From Theocolax elegans (lineage: Eukaryota > Arthropoda > Insecta > Hymenoptera > Cerocephalidae), in assembly GCA_026168455.1 (NCBI GenBank), contig CM047431.1:57804910-57868909 (forward strand): 64,000 nucleotides of DNA, written 5' to 3'. A model generated the notes under the pieces. It was given only the letters and a program-made list of their open reading frames with translations, searched no databases and was not told the origin of the DNA. Within the stretch, counting starts at the first letter, position 1. Each line of letters opens with the position of its first letter. Shown piece by piece: positions 40,225 to 55,200 of the stretch. A program made the translations under genes and the position numbers.

Positions 40225-42684
40225 CACGTATAATATTTATATCCTGGTTCATTTGTCTTTTTTTCTTTTTTCAATAGCTCCATATGTACGTGTATAATTT
40301 TTGCTTTTGCGCTTTTGATATCCCATCTCTAGCGTATCGAATATTTCTCGGACGCCCATGTATGTGTCTTTTGCGTTTCGAGTGTACACGCAGAAAGAGA
40401 AGAAACGTATAGCGTCCCATGTGATTGTTAAAAATCGGTCGCGAACTCAGAGACAGATATAAAGAGAGAGAGAGAGATAAAAGTTTGCGGAGCGTAAGAA
40501 TATAAAAGTTGTTTGAAACTCATAAATACCGGATGGTCTCGTCTTTTCTTTCTATTTTCGCTCGGTTTGCAGCGGGAAGGAAAAGAAACGCGCGGCGCGA
40601 CCTTGAGAAGGAAAAACCGTTTGGCGGATGGGTGACCTACACCCTTCCCCTATATCGACTAAAAGATTTGATCGAGGTGTACGGATGCGCCTTTTCTTCT
40701 TCTTTTTTTTCCACATAGTTTGCAAAATGAAAATTCGCATCAGCCGAGAAAAAGCAAAGTTGAACAATTAAAATGCGGTTGAAGAAAAGAGAATTGTGCA
40801 AATGGTGGGAAAGTTACATCGTTCGGAAAGATCTAAACTTGGATATCGGGAAGTTTGGATAAATTTGCAACTTCCGGCCAGGGTAAAAGTTGAACAATTT
40901 TCATTGTTTGGTTATACGCTCGCGGATTCGAGATTGCGCAAAGACTCGAATTGCCGAGAGGTAACAAAAACACAAGTTTTCTGTATACCTCCTAAACTCG
41001 TCCCAAGGGGCAATTCCTAAAATGTTTGCGCTGGTGCTTCTATTACGGTTATCCGTAATCTTTCCAACGATAACAATATAGATATATATTTATAGGGAGG
41101 GAGAGAGAGAGTGAGAGATTTGTCGAAATGATCAATGGGCAAAAGATATTTCCAGTTACATCGACATATTATTTATTCAAAAAAAAAATCGTCCTTTGCG
41201 AATTATTTAGTACGTCTTATGATAATTTTTTAATTAACTACATAGAAAAAACTTTTTTATATCAGAATCTAAAATATTAATATATCGGTACTCAATTTTT
41301 ACAATGAAAGATAATCCGTCTATATATAGTATATTAACATTAAGTAAGGTACCTATTTCTAAAGTAGATTTTTTAAATCAATTTAAGTAATTTATGTTTT
41401 ACAATATATGAGTTATCGTTAGAGTTCATTTTTTAAATAATAAAATTGTTGTTTATTAAAACATCGTTAAGCTCTTTTACCCTTGAAATTGTTCTTGTAA
41501 AGTTTTTTCAAATATATAATTTGATATTTTAATTAAATGAGTGAATTTTATTAGTTACAAAGTTAGATTTGAGCTAAAAAAAATGTTTTGCGATTTAGGT
41601 TTAACAACTGTTTTACTAGTTTCAGATTGGAAGATCTTACTAACAATATGAACATTTTATATGATTCACCCGAAAGATATAGTACCGTTAGTTACATCCC
41701 CATAAAGTTTGTACTGGATATTTGTAAATGTTGAATGCTATAGAATTTTCGACAAATTTCTAAAGATTGTCGACTTATTTGTGTACAAACCTATATACCA
41801 AAACCTCCTATTCGGTCCTTTTTTTTTCTTTAAGCTGAATTTCGAAACTATCGGAACACATAATACTACTGTGTTACGTAGTAAAATTTAATAAAAATAG
41901 ATATCAATGTTTATTACAAGCTGAGTACATTAATTTTCAATGTATATGGATCTCCATGTAAATATCAATGAGTTTATCAATATATAATCACTGGTCGCTC
42001 GTTATCTTATACGTTCGGATAATATTTACACAGAAATAAGAAGTGCAGATCGTTCGGCATAGGATTCCTATCCGTAAGCTCGACACATTGACCGCACATC
42101 TAATTGACAGTGTCAAAAGGAACGAGAAATTGCGTAACGCGGCTCAAGTTTGCCACTCGACTCGTTACGAGGAAGGTAAAATCGAAGCGATGCTCGCGTG
42201 CATTCGGTGGAAGAAAAGAAGGAGAATGAGCCAAGATTACGTAATCGTAAGAACGATTTGCAATCGCGTTTGCAATAACGAGGAGCGCGCACTTGACGAT
42301 TACGGTGCGTCGTCGCTCGCACGGTACTAAACAAAAATAATGTGCGAATCGACTATCGAAGTCGACTGTTGAACGTACTTTTGACGAACCCTTCTCTCTC
42401 TCTCTCTTTCTCTTTTGCTGTTTCTGGTGCCTCGAAGTTGAGATGTCTGAAAATTTTTGAAAATTGTGGGCGAGAGAGTTGGAGAGTCGAAGGAGATAGT
42501 GCGATTGCGTCGTCGCGAAGGAACCTAGAGGTTCTTCGAATCCTCGAAAAGTAAGGTTTTAAAGCAGGAATTCTGTGCATGCAGGAGAGCTTTAAAGTCT
42601 CATCGGCCACGTCTGGATCCTCAAATTGGTACACAGCTCTAGCTTCCAGAGAACTAGCGGTACTACCGCTCGTACTAGTGGTAC

Positions 42685-42729
<45 letters not shown>

Positions 42730-43228
42730 TCTCTCTCTCACTCTCCTATCTCGCGAGTATTCCACCAGACTGGCTTTTCCTTCCAATCTCGAGAAGCTCG
42801 GTCTCGCTCGGTCTCCTCCTCCTCCTTTTACCTCGAAAATTCCTCTTTTTCTTTTTATCGCTCGGTCGGGCTCCCTCTTCCTCCACGTCTCTCCCCCTTC
42901 TTCATCCCGCCTCGTCCTTGTGCACGGTCTCTTTCACCCGGGGGTCTCGTTGAGTCTCTCTCTCCCGCTCTCTCTTCCTCTCGCTCTCTCGCTCTCTCGC
43001 TCTCGACAGCTCCGAACCAGCCAGCAGCCTCACCCTCCCCGTCCGGGTCTGCAGCCACCCGCGCATCCACCCCCTGCCAACGACCAAACCCGGCTCTCCT
43101 CCTCGCCTCTCCTCCCATTTCCAACCCACTAGCAGTTGCCGCAGCTCCCAACCTTTTTACCCGACCCTCGTCGTTTCTCCTCCTCCACCCGCCACCCCCT
43201 TTTTATCCCGGCACTCTCTCCTTCTCTC

Positions 43229-43265
<37 letters not shown>

Positions 43266-43339
43266 ACCTTCACGCGCACCACTCATTATAGTTTCCCACC
43301 CACACTCTCCCTCCCCCCCCCGGCACTTCCCTCTCTTTC

Positions 43340-43379
<40 letters not shown>

Positions 43380-46300
43380 ACCGCAGGCGCCCTCTGGAGC
43401 GAGCGCTACGTCGAGCATGACTCTCTTCCTCCCTCCCGCCCGCCCGGCTTCCCTCGCTCTGCGTTCCGTCCTCTTTGCCGGTGAACCCCACAGCACTAGC
43501 AGCAGCAGCAACACCACCAGCAACCAACCAACCAACCAACCCCATGCCATTTCTCACAGCGACGGCAACATCAGCAGCAGCACCACCACCAGCACTACAA
43601 CCAGCAGCAGCAGCAGCAGCATCAGTATCAGCACACGTACGACCGCGTGAGCTCGCATACGTATGAGCTCTCGCGTGTACGAACCCCGGGAAAATCCTGG
43701 AAAATCCAGCGAGCGAACCTAACCTCGACGCAACAAAGTGCACGCACGGCTGTGTGCGTGTGTCGAGTGTATGTAGTACTCACACCACCCCATCGAGGAG
43801 AAGAGAGGCGAAGGGTTCGAATGGTCATTGGCGCGCAAAAATGTTTATTAAAACTCGATCGGAACTGCGCGAGCGAGCACCGCACCGCCGGATGTATATA
43901 TGTAGATGCGTGCCGCGGCGCGTTAAAAATAGACCCGTGCAGCGCTTACGTGCGCCGATGGGTGGTGAGTATGGGAAGGCGCAGCCACCAACCTGACGGT
44001 GATGAGATGACCGTAAACCCCTCCTGCCCTGCCGTGCCCTGCCCTCCGCGTACCTGAACCTCTTACTTACCAGCCACTCTTTTACCAAGGTATTTTTCTA
44101 TACACTCGATCAATCGTGGTTTCCTCGACCACCAACGTATACACTCGTTATCGCACTCATCTACTTATCTAGCTACTTTTATTTTCTTTATCTTGTCGGA
44201 TCTATCGAAGAATGACGAAATTTCATGGTTTTTAAATGGAAGGAGAACACCTTGGTCATCGAATTTTCAGAAAACTATAGAAAGGGCAGGTTCTTCTCGT
44301 AAAGTATTTGTATACCAGTTTCGAGTAACTACCTTTCATCGATTTTTAATTAACGAATCGTAATACAATTGTATTACCGGTCGTTTACGCATTATTGCAC
44401 CTTTTATTTCTATCAATTATTCCTCGTAATTGTCGTACAAAGAGGAGTGTATAAGAACAAGGGTTTTGCGCTTTCGTCATTACTATACACGAAAAAGCAT
44501 ATATACATATATAATTACGTTTAATATCGATACACATTTATTACATATCGTCTATACATATATATACATATATAAATTTGTATAAGATCGAGTTATTTCA
44601 TATGCGGTTAGGTACGTATACGTGTGCGTGTAGGTAATTAATAGGTAGCCATAAATGGACGACACTTAATGTAAATATATAATCAATTACACGATTAATT
44701 GGACACGGTAACGTATGTAAACCATATTTAGTTTATTAACCTGTCATTCGCACGATATTTGAATTTTATCTGGACAATTGATTTAATTTACCATATTATT
44801 ACAATTTGACGCTTGCTCCGTTATGGGTATCGTTCAACGATTTAACCTACTCCTCACCCACGATGCACCGTACACCCCCCCCCTCGTTTTCCTTTTTATA
44901 TTACTCCTAATTCTTCCGTTGTCTTTTTCAACCTCCCAACCTAATAATCAACAATCGTTCCTTAACGTTTACTATGGCTCGCGAAGAATTTCGAATGTAC
45001 TTGTTAATTTTGTCTTTTCTTTTAACGCACGCCTGTACAATCTAATATTTTTCTCTCTGTGTAATATATATCACTCCTAGATTCGAAAATTTTCAATCTT
45101 CGCGTTTGTCATTTTTAATCGGTATTTCATATAGTTTCGTGTAGCCTTACTGAGCACCTTAAAAAAGTATCCTTTATAAAGCGAAAAGGAAAGTAGGCGC
45201 GATCGTATACCGTAAATAAACGTATACATAACAACGTACACCTATTCTTATCCAGTCGTTGAAATTAAAAAAGTATAATTTAAAGCTCGTACAAGTTGGT
45301 TAAAGGAAGGACAAAGTTAATTCCACAGGTGTAATAAACCAAATATTTCGTCTTTAAATTTGGTCCACGGGGTAGGAGTGAATTAGTGAGCGCACCCACG
45401 CAAATCAAGCACACGATACCGGTAGCGGGTTAAACAAAAAAAAATGGTAGGAAAATTTAGAGGAGTCGTAAACGCTGATACATCATCCCGTACGTATAGA
45501 CGATAAATTCATCGTATAGCCATAGCTATATACGTGTCGATTCATCGTTCCGACCACGCGCGCGTTGACCCTCGCGATGGATATTCCCTTCCGACCCATA
45601 TTTTTCTCTCTCTCTCTCTCTCTCCCGCCGACCCACACGTACATTCCTCCATCACTGTGTATACCAACAGTGTATTTCGTCCCGTATATTTTTGTGTTTG
45701 CGCGTGTACGTGCGTGTTTTTTTCGTCCGCGTGGTTCATCGCCGAGAAATAAGCGACAACGATGGCCCGGGAAAGATAAACCGAGTCCAGGCTAATCGTC
45801 CCTCGTATTTCATTTCCCTTCCCCTCCCCCTACCTCCCTCCCTCTCTCTCTCTCTCTTTCTCACGAGCACTTTTTATCGTCGAGCCGATATTGCTCGCAT
45901 CTATTTCGCGAGCCCGCGCATTCCAAACTTCACAGAGTGAAAGTGTATATCCCTCGGACTACTTTTTCCAACCTCCGAATTTTGTCAAAATGTATATATA
46001 TAGTTTATTTTCCCTCAATAACCTTTTTTTAAATATCATCAAATTTACGCTGATAATTACATTCATGTCTAATTTACAATGGCTGAATCTTATCATCTGG
46101 ATTGTATTAACATTTCTTAATTCTTCTTATTGTCATTATTTAGTATCGCGTTTAATTATTCTATTAGTAATAAGTGCACATTTCTTTAAAAAAATCTCTT
46201 CGTAACGCTTCTCTACTTACTCTATATGTTTAATAGTTTAATTATTATAAGTAATCGTAATTTTTTGGCAGCCACAAGTAAAATATTAATCAATAATTTG

Positions 46301-49300
46301 AAAAAAGTTTCTTCTACATCATTTAAGAATAATTACATTTCTTACTACTTTGGGTTTTTTAAGAGGACATTACGTTATTATTCAAGTAATTTACCGATAG
46401 AGAAATACCACGCAAATTAATGTTTCATATTATTAATGTAAGCAAAATCACGAAAATATTCAACAAGTTATAATTTTTCAAAAATCCAAATAATTAGTGA
46501 ATAAGTTTGAGATAGTTTAACCCTTGCATGAGACATTGGGGTACAGCAATTACCCCAACATATTTCTAAGATAATTTTGTGCACTCAAAGTCGATATTAT
46601 CGGGTATACAACGTTATCTCGCATTAACGATTTTTTTATAAAACCAATATTTTATTGAAACGTGATATTCAAAGAATTTAAAAAAAAAATTCTTATGTCA
46701 TAATAGACAACTTTTAAGTTTTTATAACAATTTTGCGATTGGGGTACAAAAAACCCCAGTGTGTCAAGTACGTCACGCAGCGAAAGTGTGAAATGTAAGG
46801 GTTAAAAATTTTTAATTATTAGGACAGATCGACATAAATTAAAAAAAAATTATTATGACAAACTTAATTTGCACAATTATAAATTTCGTGATAACAAAGG
46901 GCAATGTTCTCGTGATTTTGCTTATATTTAATATAAAATATTAATTATTGTAAAAACAATACTTCTTAGTATGTAAATTACTCGTATGATAATATAACGA
47001 GTTTGACATGATTTTTACGCTTCGACTAGATCACATGTGTACCTACATTATAATTCAATTATTAACTTATAATTATCAATTATTAACTTATTTATGAACG
47101 ATTTACATCAACTATATAGAATAAAATTTTAGATGAAAATAAGTTGTTCAAATCTTATCCATACCTCAATAAGTGCAATATATCCTTCTTTTTTTCAAGT
47201 TAGCTACTTCTACAAATATACATTTCAAAATTCATCAATTCTTACTACATAAATAATTTATTATAATTTACAAAATGATATAAAATTTAAAATACTGGAA
47301 ATGTGTTTTAATAAATTTTAATGGCGTATTATAAATTTTAATATCATTCTGCAAGGATTCTTTTCAAGAGCTTAAAATAAAATATCATTCGTAGCGTAGA
47401 CATTCACGTTGCAATGTAATTCACGAATACTACCCTTTTTTTTATTAACTGATTGCTGAACACGATGGATCTATACGAAATTTTCGGCAAAAGTTACGTT
47501 TAACGTTACATAGTGAAAATTGATGGATTTTGAGATAAATAATTGCGAAAGTAACTAATTTAGAATTACTTTCATCTCAAATTATCTCTATCACTGTAAA
47601 AATGTTTTTTTTTACTTTATAAAATGCTTCCAGCTTGTACTAAAATTTAGTGGATTTTAAAATGTTGATCCGATCGGTTAATGTGAAATCACCCGCATAC
47701 ATAAATTTGAAGGTTAATAACCGTTAATGGAATAATCGGACCTCGTAATCTAAAGATTGTTCATAAATAACAAACTAATGTATAATTGTTGAATCACTTA
47801 ATAATAGGATTTAATATTCTTCTTTATTATTTATAAAGAATCTATGACCTTATTACGTATTAGATAGTTAGCATATTTTAATTATAATTTTCTAAAATAA
47901 TTATACGCTATTATTTAAGTTTTATCAAAAAAAAAAAAAAGAAAAAAATGTAAAGTTAATATGTTAAAGGTAAACGTGACAAAATTCAAAATTTAAGCAT
48001 TTAAAATATTCGCCCCTTATGTAGTAAATACTAAATTTACGATAGTCTGAAAAAGGGTAACTTAAATAGACTTGAAGAAACTCGGCACACAGCGAAAAAT
48101 AAAACTTTAAATGTTTCGACCAGGCGTAACTCATCGCGACGTTATACTGAACGTTCTTCTCAAAATGGGGCTTCGATCATAATCTGACCCCACCACCGGT
48201 CACTTTTCGCAATGAATACGTTGTCGGAAAATGGTACTTTTTTTTGTTTATTTCAAGACAGTCAAAGAGACAAGAATATTTTTGTAACTCACTATGAGGG
48301 TGCACTCGACGAGTCCTTGCCTAGTGCGTATAAATTGTACTTTGAATAATATCAAATAAACGATCATTGTATAATATCCAGTACATCAAATTATTTTATC
48401 ACATATTTGTTTTAATCTCAGTAAATATTAGTTTAATTATATTAAGGTACCGATATGGAGGATAATAACAAATAAATAAATAACAAGTTATTTATTTAAA
48501 TAGTTGTACTACGTGGTTCGTCTGCGTGGTTTGCAGAGCTCTCTAGGTACGTTCGACGATGCCTATCTAGGCGAGATTGTAACACAGTTCTCAGCGTCAA
48601 TGTACCTGAATAGGTCTGCAAACCACGCAGACGAACCTCGTAGTACAACTGTTCAAATAAATAACTTGTTATTTATTTATTATTATCCTCAATATCGGTC
48701 CTTTAATGTGATCTACAATGGAGGATACAATTAAGGAACTGTTAGTTTAATCGTAATAATGTACGTTATATTTTATTTAACCACTCTATCAAAACAGTTG
48801 CTAAAAATAAAGGATTAATTGCGCGTTCGAAAGATCCACCAATTTACATATAGAAGTTTTCTCGATTGACGCTACCCAACCAAAGATTTATCGAATAACA
48901 ACAACAAAAAATATCCATAGATTGAGCTAATGGAAGAAAAAAAGAGTAAAAAGCAAAACGTACTATTAACGTTGAAACGTTGCGTTTTTACAAAAAGAAA
49001 AATGGAACAAACGAACCGAAGTGTTAGGACAATATATATACATAAATGTGAAAATGTGAAAATGTAAAAATGTAAAAATGTTGCTAAAAAAGGTATATAA
49101 GCGTACAAAACGAATGGTCGAGGTTCTCGGAGGCCCTTTCTCTCGATGGTCGAGAAGGAGCGCAAACGAGGAGAGAATCCTCGGGCGTTCTCCGAGGTTG
49201 CGCAACGCCCCTCGTTAAGTAACTCGAGGAGCGCAAGACGAGCTCGCGCGAAGAGGTTAAAGAAAAAGGTAAGAAAAATTTCGCAATGTGTGTGCGCACG

Positions 49301-51380
49301 TATATGTATATATGGGTATATGTACGCATACTTACAAAAGTGATTGCCGGGGCCGGCGTAGTGGTGTCCCTTGTACGCGGCGAACAAGCCGGGATTGATG
49401 CCGATCTGCAAAATAAAAAGTATTTATATAATTGTGTACGTGAAAATGTGAATGCAATATATATAGTTATAGTATACATGTATAATAATTGTAATAATAC
49501 GAAGGGTAAGGGCAAGGGGAGGGGTCGTGGGGGTAAGGTATATAGGTAGGCGACGGTGCGTCTTCCTCGTCGCAGGGGACGTGTGTGAATGCGAGCGTCG
49601 CGTCTCTAGAACGAACGTTCACCCCGCAAGGAAGACGAGGGTTGAGACAACTCGACTCGATGGAACTCGAGGTTTTTCTCGATCGAAGGGTAAAGAGATA
49701 GCGCGTATAGGGGGAACGAACGCGTGATCGAGCGTGCAGCCTCTCCTTTTCGGATGGTTAACGCCTTGCCAACTTTCCGATAAGACGTTCCACTAGTTTA
49801 TTATACTATATACATATATATATTTATATATTTATATTTATAGCGATTCGCAGACCGTAAGTCGAAAGGTGTTGGATCGCGGATGAAGATAAGGAAATTC
49901 GCGAGACAATATCGAAGGCGCGGGGACCAGACGCTCCTCTCCTCGTAATCGCGATACTCGAGGGCGATTATGCAACTCGTGCACCGTCACCGCACGTACC
50001 TGTTGCGCAATTGTGTGTGCGCGCTCTCTCGCCTCTTCGTTCGTTCGTTCGTTCGTACGTACGTTCGTTCCTCGCTTTGGAGGTTAGGTAATTAACAACG
50101 CCGACGACGATGCCGACTAAGTCCAAGGATACCCACCGACCCGATCCTCCCGTTACCTCTCTCCCTCTCTCTTTCTGTTTATCCCTATCTCTCTCGCGGC
50201 TCCTGATCGTGAATTTATTTTATACTAACCAACCTCTCGAGTACCAAGCCATTTTTTTTATCAAAGGATTCTCATAATTTTTTGGAAGATAAATAAAAGA
50301 AAATAAAAAATATGGTAACAGCTTTATTTTCTTTCGGACAAAAATTAGAAATTATTAATTAAAAAATTGAGTCAATTTTTTATATATATAAGGTAGAAAG
50401 AATTAATATTAAGTAGCTACATTTTTTTAAAAGAAAGAAACAACAAATATTTAGTATATTAAAGATTTTAAAAAGAAATAAACCGATTTGAAGAGAAATC
50501 ATAAATTTTATACAAAAATCAAAAACTTTTGCGAACATTAAAGATTTCTAAATTAAAACCAAAAGTATTCGAAAAAAATGAAAATAAGAAGCAGAAGATT
50601 AAAAAAAAAGAAAACTCGACAGTCACCAAGAGAAATATCAAAATTTAGTAAAATAAACACACACCAAAGGTTAACCGTTTGGATTTATCGTTGAATATGT
50701 TATCAAAGTAGAAGACGTACTCGAAAAAGTAGACTAATTATTTAGAGCGTATATGTAGACGCGTAATCCAAGATGTTTGGTACACGTAATAATCGATGTG
50801 AATCATAGACATATCACGAATTACGTAGACGAGACTCCACGCGTTTACGGACGTTCGAAAAAAGGAGAAAAAAAGAAGAAGAATGACTGATTAAAAACGA
50901 CACTGACACGCTTACGAGTCATTCCCGACAATAGAGCATGTGTGTACGTGTGTGTCACACACACACACACACACACACGTATACACTCGAGAAATCGTGT
51001 CGGGCTAAAAGCTTAAAGAACATTTATTAAAATGAATCGAAAGCGAATCTCTTTAACCTAGTGAATCTTAATTAACGAGCAAAGTTCTATACTGGCTTAA
51101 CTTTCGAGGGGCAATACACTCGACCGATGTTTCCGAAGTTTATAAAGTTGTTACGTCACCTCAGCTATACAGGCACGTATACATCCACACACCCGCACAC
51201 CAACAGACACACATGCACAGGGTCGCACACTCGGTATTACATTAACACCTGTTTAGCTACCATTAATATTATATCGCCTCTTCGTCGTTTCTTCGTTCGC
51301 GTGTTAAAAATCGACATACGAGAAGGGTACAAAGTGAGTAAACAATTAAACGATCTCCTCGTCAAAGTATGCATGTCTAT

Positions 51381-51412
<32 letters not shown>

Positions 51413-52196
51413 GAATCGGAGTTGTAACTTTGCGAAATAAAAAGAAAAGTAGAGGTAATTACCACCTGTTGTCTCGAGTAAGTACAAACGGACGGTCAAC
51501 TTTAAATTCAATTTAGGGATTACACAATGCCACAGGCACTGGTATAAAACGATATTCCGCTCTCCCTCTCTCTCTCTCTGTGCATGTGTGTGAGTGTGTG
51601 TGTGTGAATGTGTGACCGTAGCTGAAACGTAAATATTAGCATATACGCGACCAAGTAATTAGCGGTTGACCGTAAGTTTGTGCTACCGACGTTAGATTCC
51701 AGGCTCGAAATAATGTTTTTTATCGAATGCATTTTAGTAAATTACAGTGTCGAGGACGTATCGCATCGAGAAATTTTGTAAGATGGCTCGAAATAATGGC
51801 AAATGACAAGTGGTCCAGAAACCACGAGGGCACGATTGATTAACCGCGAGTGCGCGAACATTTTATTTTCTCGGGGCTTGTAAATAATTACGAGTCGCAA
51901 GACAGGGCAAACGTAGGATCTCGTCCTTCGATAAGAACAGAAAAGAACAAAATGAAAAAAAAAAGTAGTAAGGTGTATCGAAGAGAAGGAAGGGAAGGTA
52001 GGGAAGGTAGGGAAGGTAGATAGGGATGGGGGAAAAAATGGACGAGTCCGGAACCGCCCTTCCGCGTGCACGAAAAAAGGGTAGAGCGGTGCGGGCCGTG
52101 CGGGTACTTTTCGGGAATGCAATTGGGAGAAGAGAGAGAAGTAGGGATGAGAGTAAAGCGCGCACGCGAACACGGAGAGAGGGATAAAGGGAGAGC

Positions 52197-52229
<33 letters not shown>

Positions 52230-55200
52230 CTCGAAAAGTTGACCCCGGGTAAAGAAGGAAAAAAGGGAAAAAGAAAGCACCGGGACGTAAATCGGGCGTG
52301 GGTTGTGCGCGCACCTCTCGATAACGGGTACTGCACCCTACGCGTCCCGGGTGATAAAAAAGAGAAACGAGAGAGTGAGTGAGTGAGAGAGAGAGAGAGA
52401 GAGAGAGGTTCGATCGATGGTCCCCCGTGCGGTCACCGAGCGAAACGAAACGAACGCGCGGGGCCCATAAAGTACGTATCGCATTAGCGCGTTAACGCCA
52501 ATGCGTTAGCCGCTCGAGTGACGTTCAATGCCCCACTGGGAGGAGAGGGACGCTCCCAGAGAACGGAAGAGATGAAAGGGGACGCTCTTTCCCTTTCTCT
52601 TTCTCTTTCTCTCTTTCTCTCTTTCTCTCTTGCTCTCTTGCGCTCTCGCGCGCAAAAAGCTCATTTGTAACCGGGTGGAGAGGAAGTAAGGGGGAGGGGG
52701 ACGGGTGAGAGCGGGGAAGGAGATGGAAGCAGCGGGGGTGGCGGGGGGGGGGGAGGTAAAAACGCGCTTTCGCTGATGGACGCAAACGCATCGATATCGA
52801 CGCGCGCACGTACACGCGTATCTCTCTGCACTTCCTGTGTATACGTATACGAGCTGCTGACATCGACTCGAAATCAAACGGGTCTTCTCACGCGCCCCTC
52901 CCTCATTCCCCGCCGCCCTTATTCTTCTTCCTCCGATTACGCACAATCGAGTCCGAGTCTTCAAATTATTCTTTCGAGGCGCATCGGTTGCTTCGCGCCC
53001 TCTCTAATTCCTCAAAATCTACAATTCGTCTCATCCCGTTCCTTCGAATTAACGTTCAAACGTTCAAACGGTTATTTAACGTCCAATTAACTGTTCTATA
53101 ACACGCCAAACGGCTGGTCAGACGGCTCTAATCAAAATTATAATTAGACACCGACGAATCCTCGGAAAAAGGTATAAAAACAAAATTAACGAGCGTATAC
53201 GCGATGTATCCTTTGTAGGCGCGAAAGAAATCACGCGCGTACTTTGGTTTAGGTCAGGCAAAAAAAAAAAGCAATATTTGGACTGATATCCGGGCTCTCG
53301 CGTTAATGACCGAATCGTCGAGGGTATGGCTACGTACTCGCAACGGCGTCGGTATATCGAATGACAAATTTATAGTTGCCCGGCAGATTCTCTCGACTTA
53401 ATTTACCGTTAAATCGGACAAAGGGTCCACCCGCCGTTTTTCCACTCTCGCCAATATCACGTCCTCACTCGATGCGGGCTGCACGCGCCCATCGCGCTTG
53501 CTTTTAACTCTTCATTTTAACTCTCCCCTCTCCTCGCCTATTCCTTTCTCTCTTTTTCTTTTCGAGGCATCGGTTTAATTCGTCGAGTTTTCCGCGTTCG
53601 TATATAATGAACCCGAAATACACCGAAAATTCAAGCGCGCTTTCCAAAAATCTTTTGCGACGAGCCCGTTTATTGGCTTTGTTCGACCTCGCGCGATTAA
53701 TCAAAGGACCGCCTATGTGCGTTATTTCCCGTAATTTTGATACGTTACGAGTCTCTATACCTCGAGCAGTACGTGAAAATTATCATCCGCCTCCGTTCTT
53801 TCGGTTTATTTATTTATTTTTTTTTATTTTTTCCATTTTTTATAGAGAACGTATTACTGTATTTCTTTTTGAGATGTTTTTCCTCGTTAGACCAAACCGA
53901 AATGTGAATATACCTTCCATCTTGAGATGTTTGTTTGGCCGTTGGCGTGTTCGCACCAACGTCTTTCGGTTCATTAATTATTTTAACACGATGTGCATTT
54001 TTAATTGTACGAAAATAATTGACCGCTCGAGTGTGAAAAAGTGTATCTTGAATTCTCGTTAAAATTACAAATGTACCGTAAACCCGATGAATATTTCGTA
54101 AGAACATCGATGATTATGTGGTAGAAAAATTTGAATATCCGTAACGTCGTTAGCGCGATTCGTTAAAAAAAAGAATATTAAAAAAAATAGATATAATTTT
54201 ATGTACAGCATCTTATTTGAAAAAATTAAAGCAAAATTTTAATTTGACAATTAAGATTGCATGTAGATACTAAATCCATGGTTAAATAGAATGCCGAATA
54301 TGAATGTACCCATCAATTCGAATGACGATTATTGGTCGATATAGTGGTATCGTTATTACACTTGCTGGAATTCGCTTTGTCCTACCTAATAATACGAATG
54401 CTCGAGTAATTTTAGAAACCCGACGCGCCAATATATCAAGATTCGTCAGCCGCGGTGCGAAATGCACAGAGCAAAGGTTAATTGGCTAAAAAGGGGGGTA
54501 GTATTTGCACGCACGCGCGTATACGTGTGTGTGTGTGTGTGTGTGTCGCACAGCAATCGGTGAGACGTCGTCGTAATAAAACAGTCCCAGATGGAACACG
54601 GAGACACTCGCGCGAATGAAAGTACACGTCCCGAGGCAAGAAAAAACGTGGACAACTTGGAGATAGATGCACGTATAATATACACGCGCGTCGGTGCGTT
54701 GGTATGCGCGTGCGGGCATATCTCCTGAGTGCAAAGGGCACGGTTTCATAAAAGTCAAATTTGGGTATACGGTGTGCGCGCTCGCTCGCAATATGAGAGA
54801 AATATCAAAGCAAAGTCGCGCAATAAGAGCCGAGATTGAGCCTGGACTCGGAGATTGCGCGGTAAATTCAAAAATTCAATTCGCCAACCTTGGGTTTTCG
54901 TGTAAACTTTACCTCCTCTCTCGGTCTCTGGCCCTTTTTACACACACACACACACATACACACACCCGCCCTCCGGGGATATTTCGGGTTTTAACCTTAT
55001 AGAATCCTTTCCTGCCCTTTTCTCAAACTTGTTGGAAAAGTTGCGTTCGAAGTGTGTATGTTTGTTTGTGTACATCATACATTTTCTAAAGGGAATTAAA
55101 GGGAAAAAATTTTAAAACACTAAATTTTACTTGGTATTAGTTATGAACTACCAGTTGCAAGTAGTCCTTGGACAGAAAACAAAATGGAGATAGAGGAGTA

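Larger units (their letters stand above)
25883..49335 (-). other. TDG giant intron (23.5 kb)
   Basis: Separates exon 3 (catalytic Asn) from exon 4. No protein gene was found inside. It alternates AT-rich DNA with CpG-rich, microsatellite-laden islands (about 27.0-27.9, 30.8-32.8, 34.6-36.4 and 42.5-44.1 kb) and contains at least four small inverted-repeat elements. Many open frames here come from GA/CT, GT/CA or CAG repeats and are not credible proteins. Confidence 0.75.

Noticed and set aside
42043..42330. 95-codon plus-strand frame ([14 protein letters not shown]...)
   Set aside because: Non-repetitive and mixed composition, but no domain, no clear splice or promoter context, and short enough to be chance in CpG-rich DNA.
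43813..43822. GGTTCGAAT resembling a tRNA B box
   Set aside because: No A box or cloverleaf-compatible sequence at the right distance upstream.
49146..49343. 65-codon plus-strand basic frame overlapping TDG exon 3
   Set aside because: Overlaps a proven exon on the other strand, and its end is microsatellite sequence.
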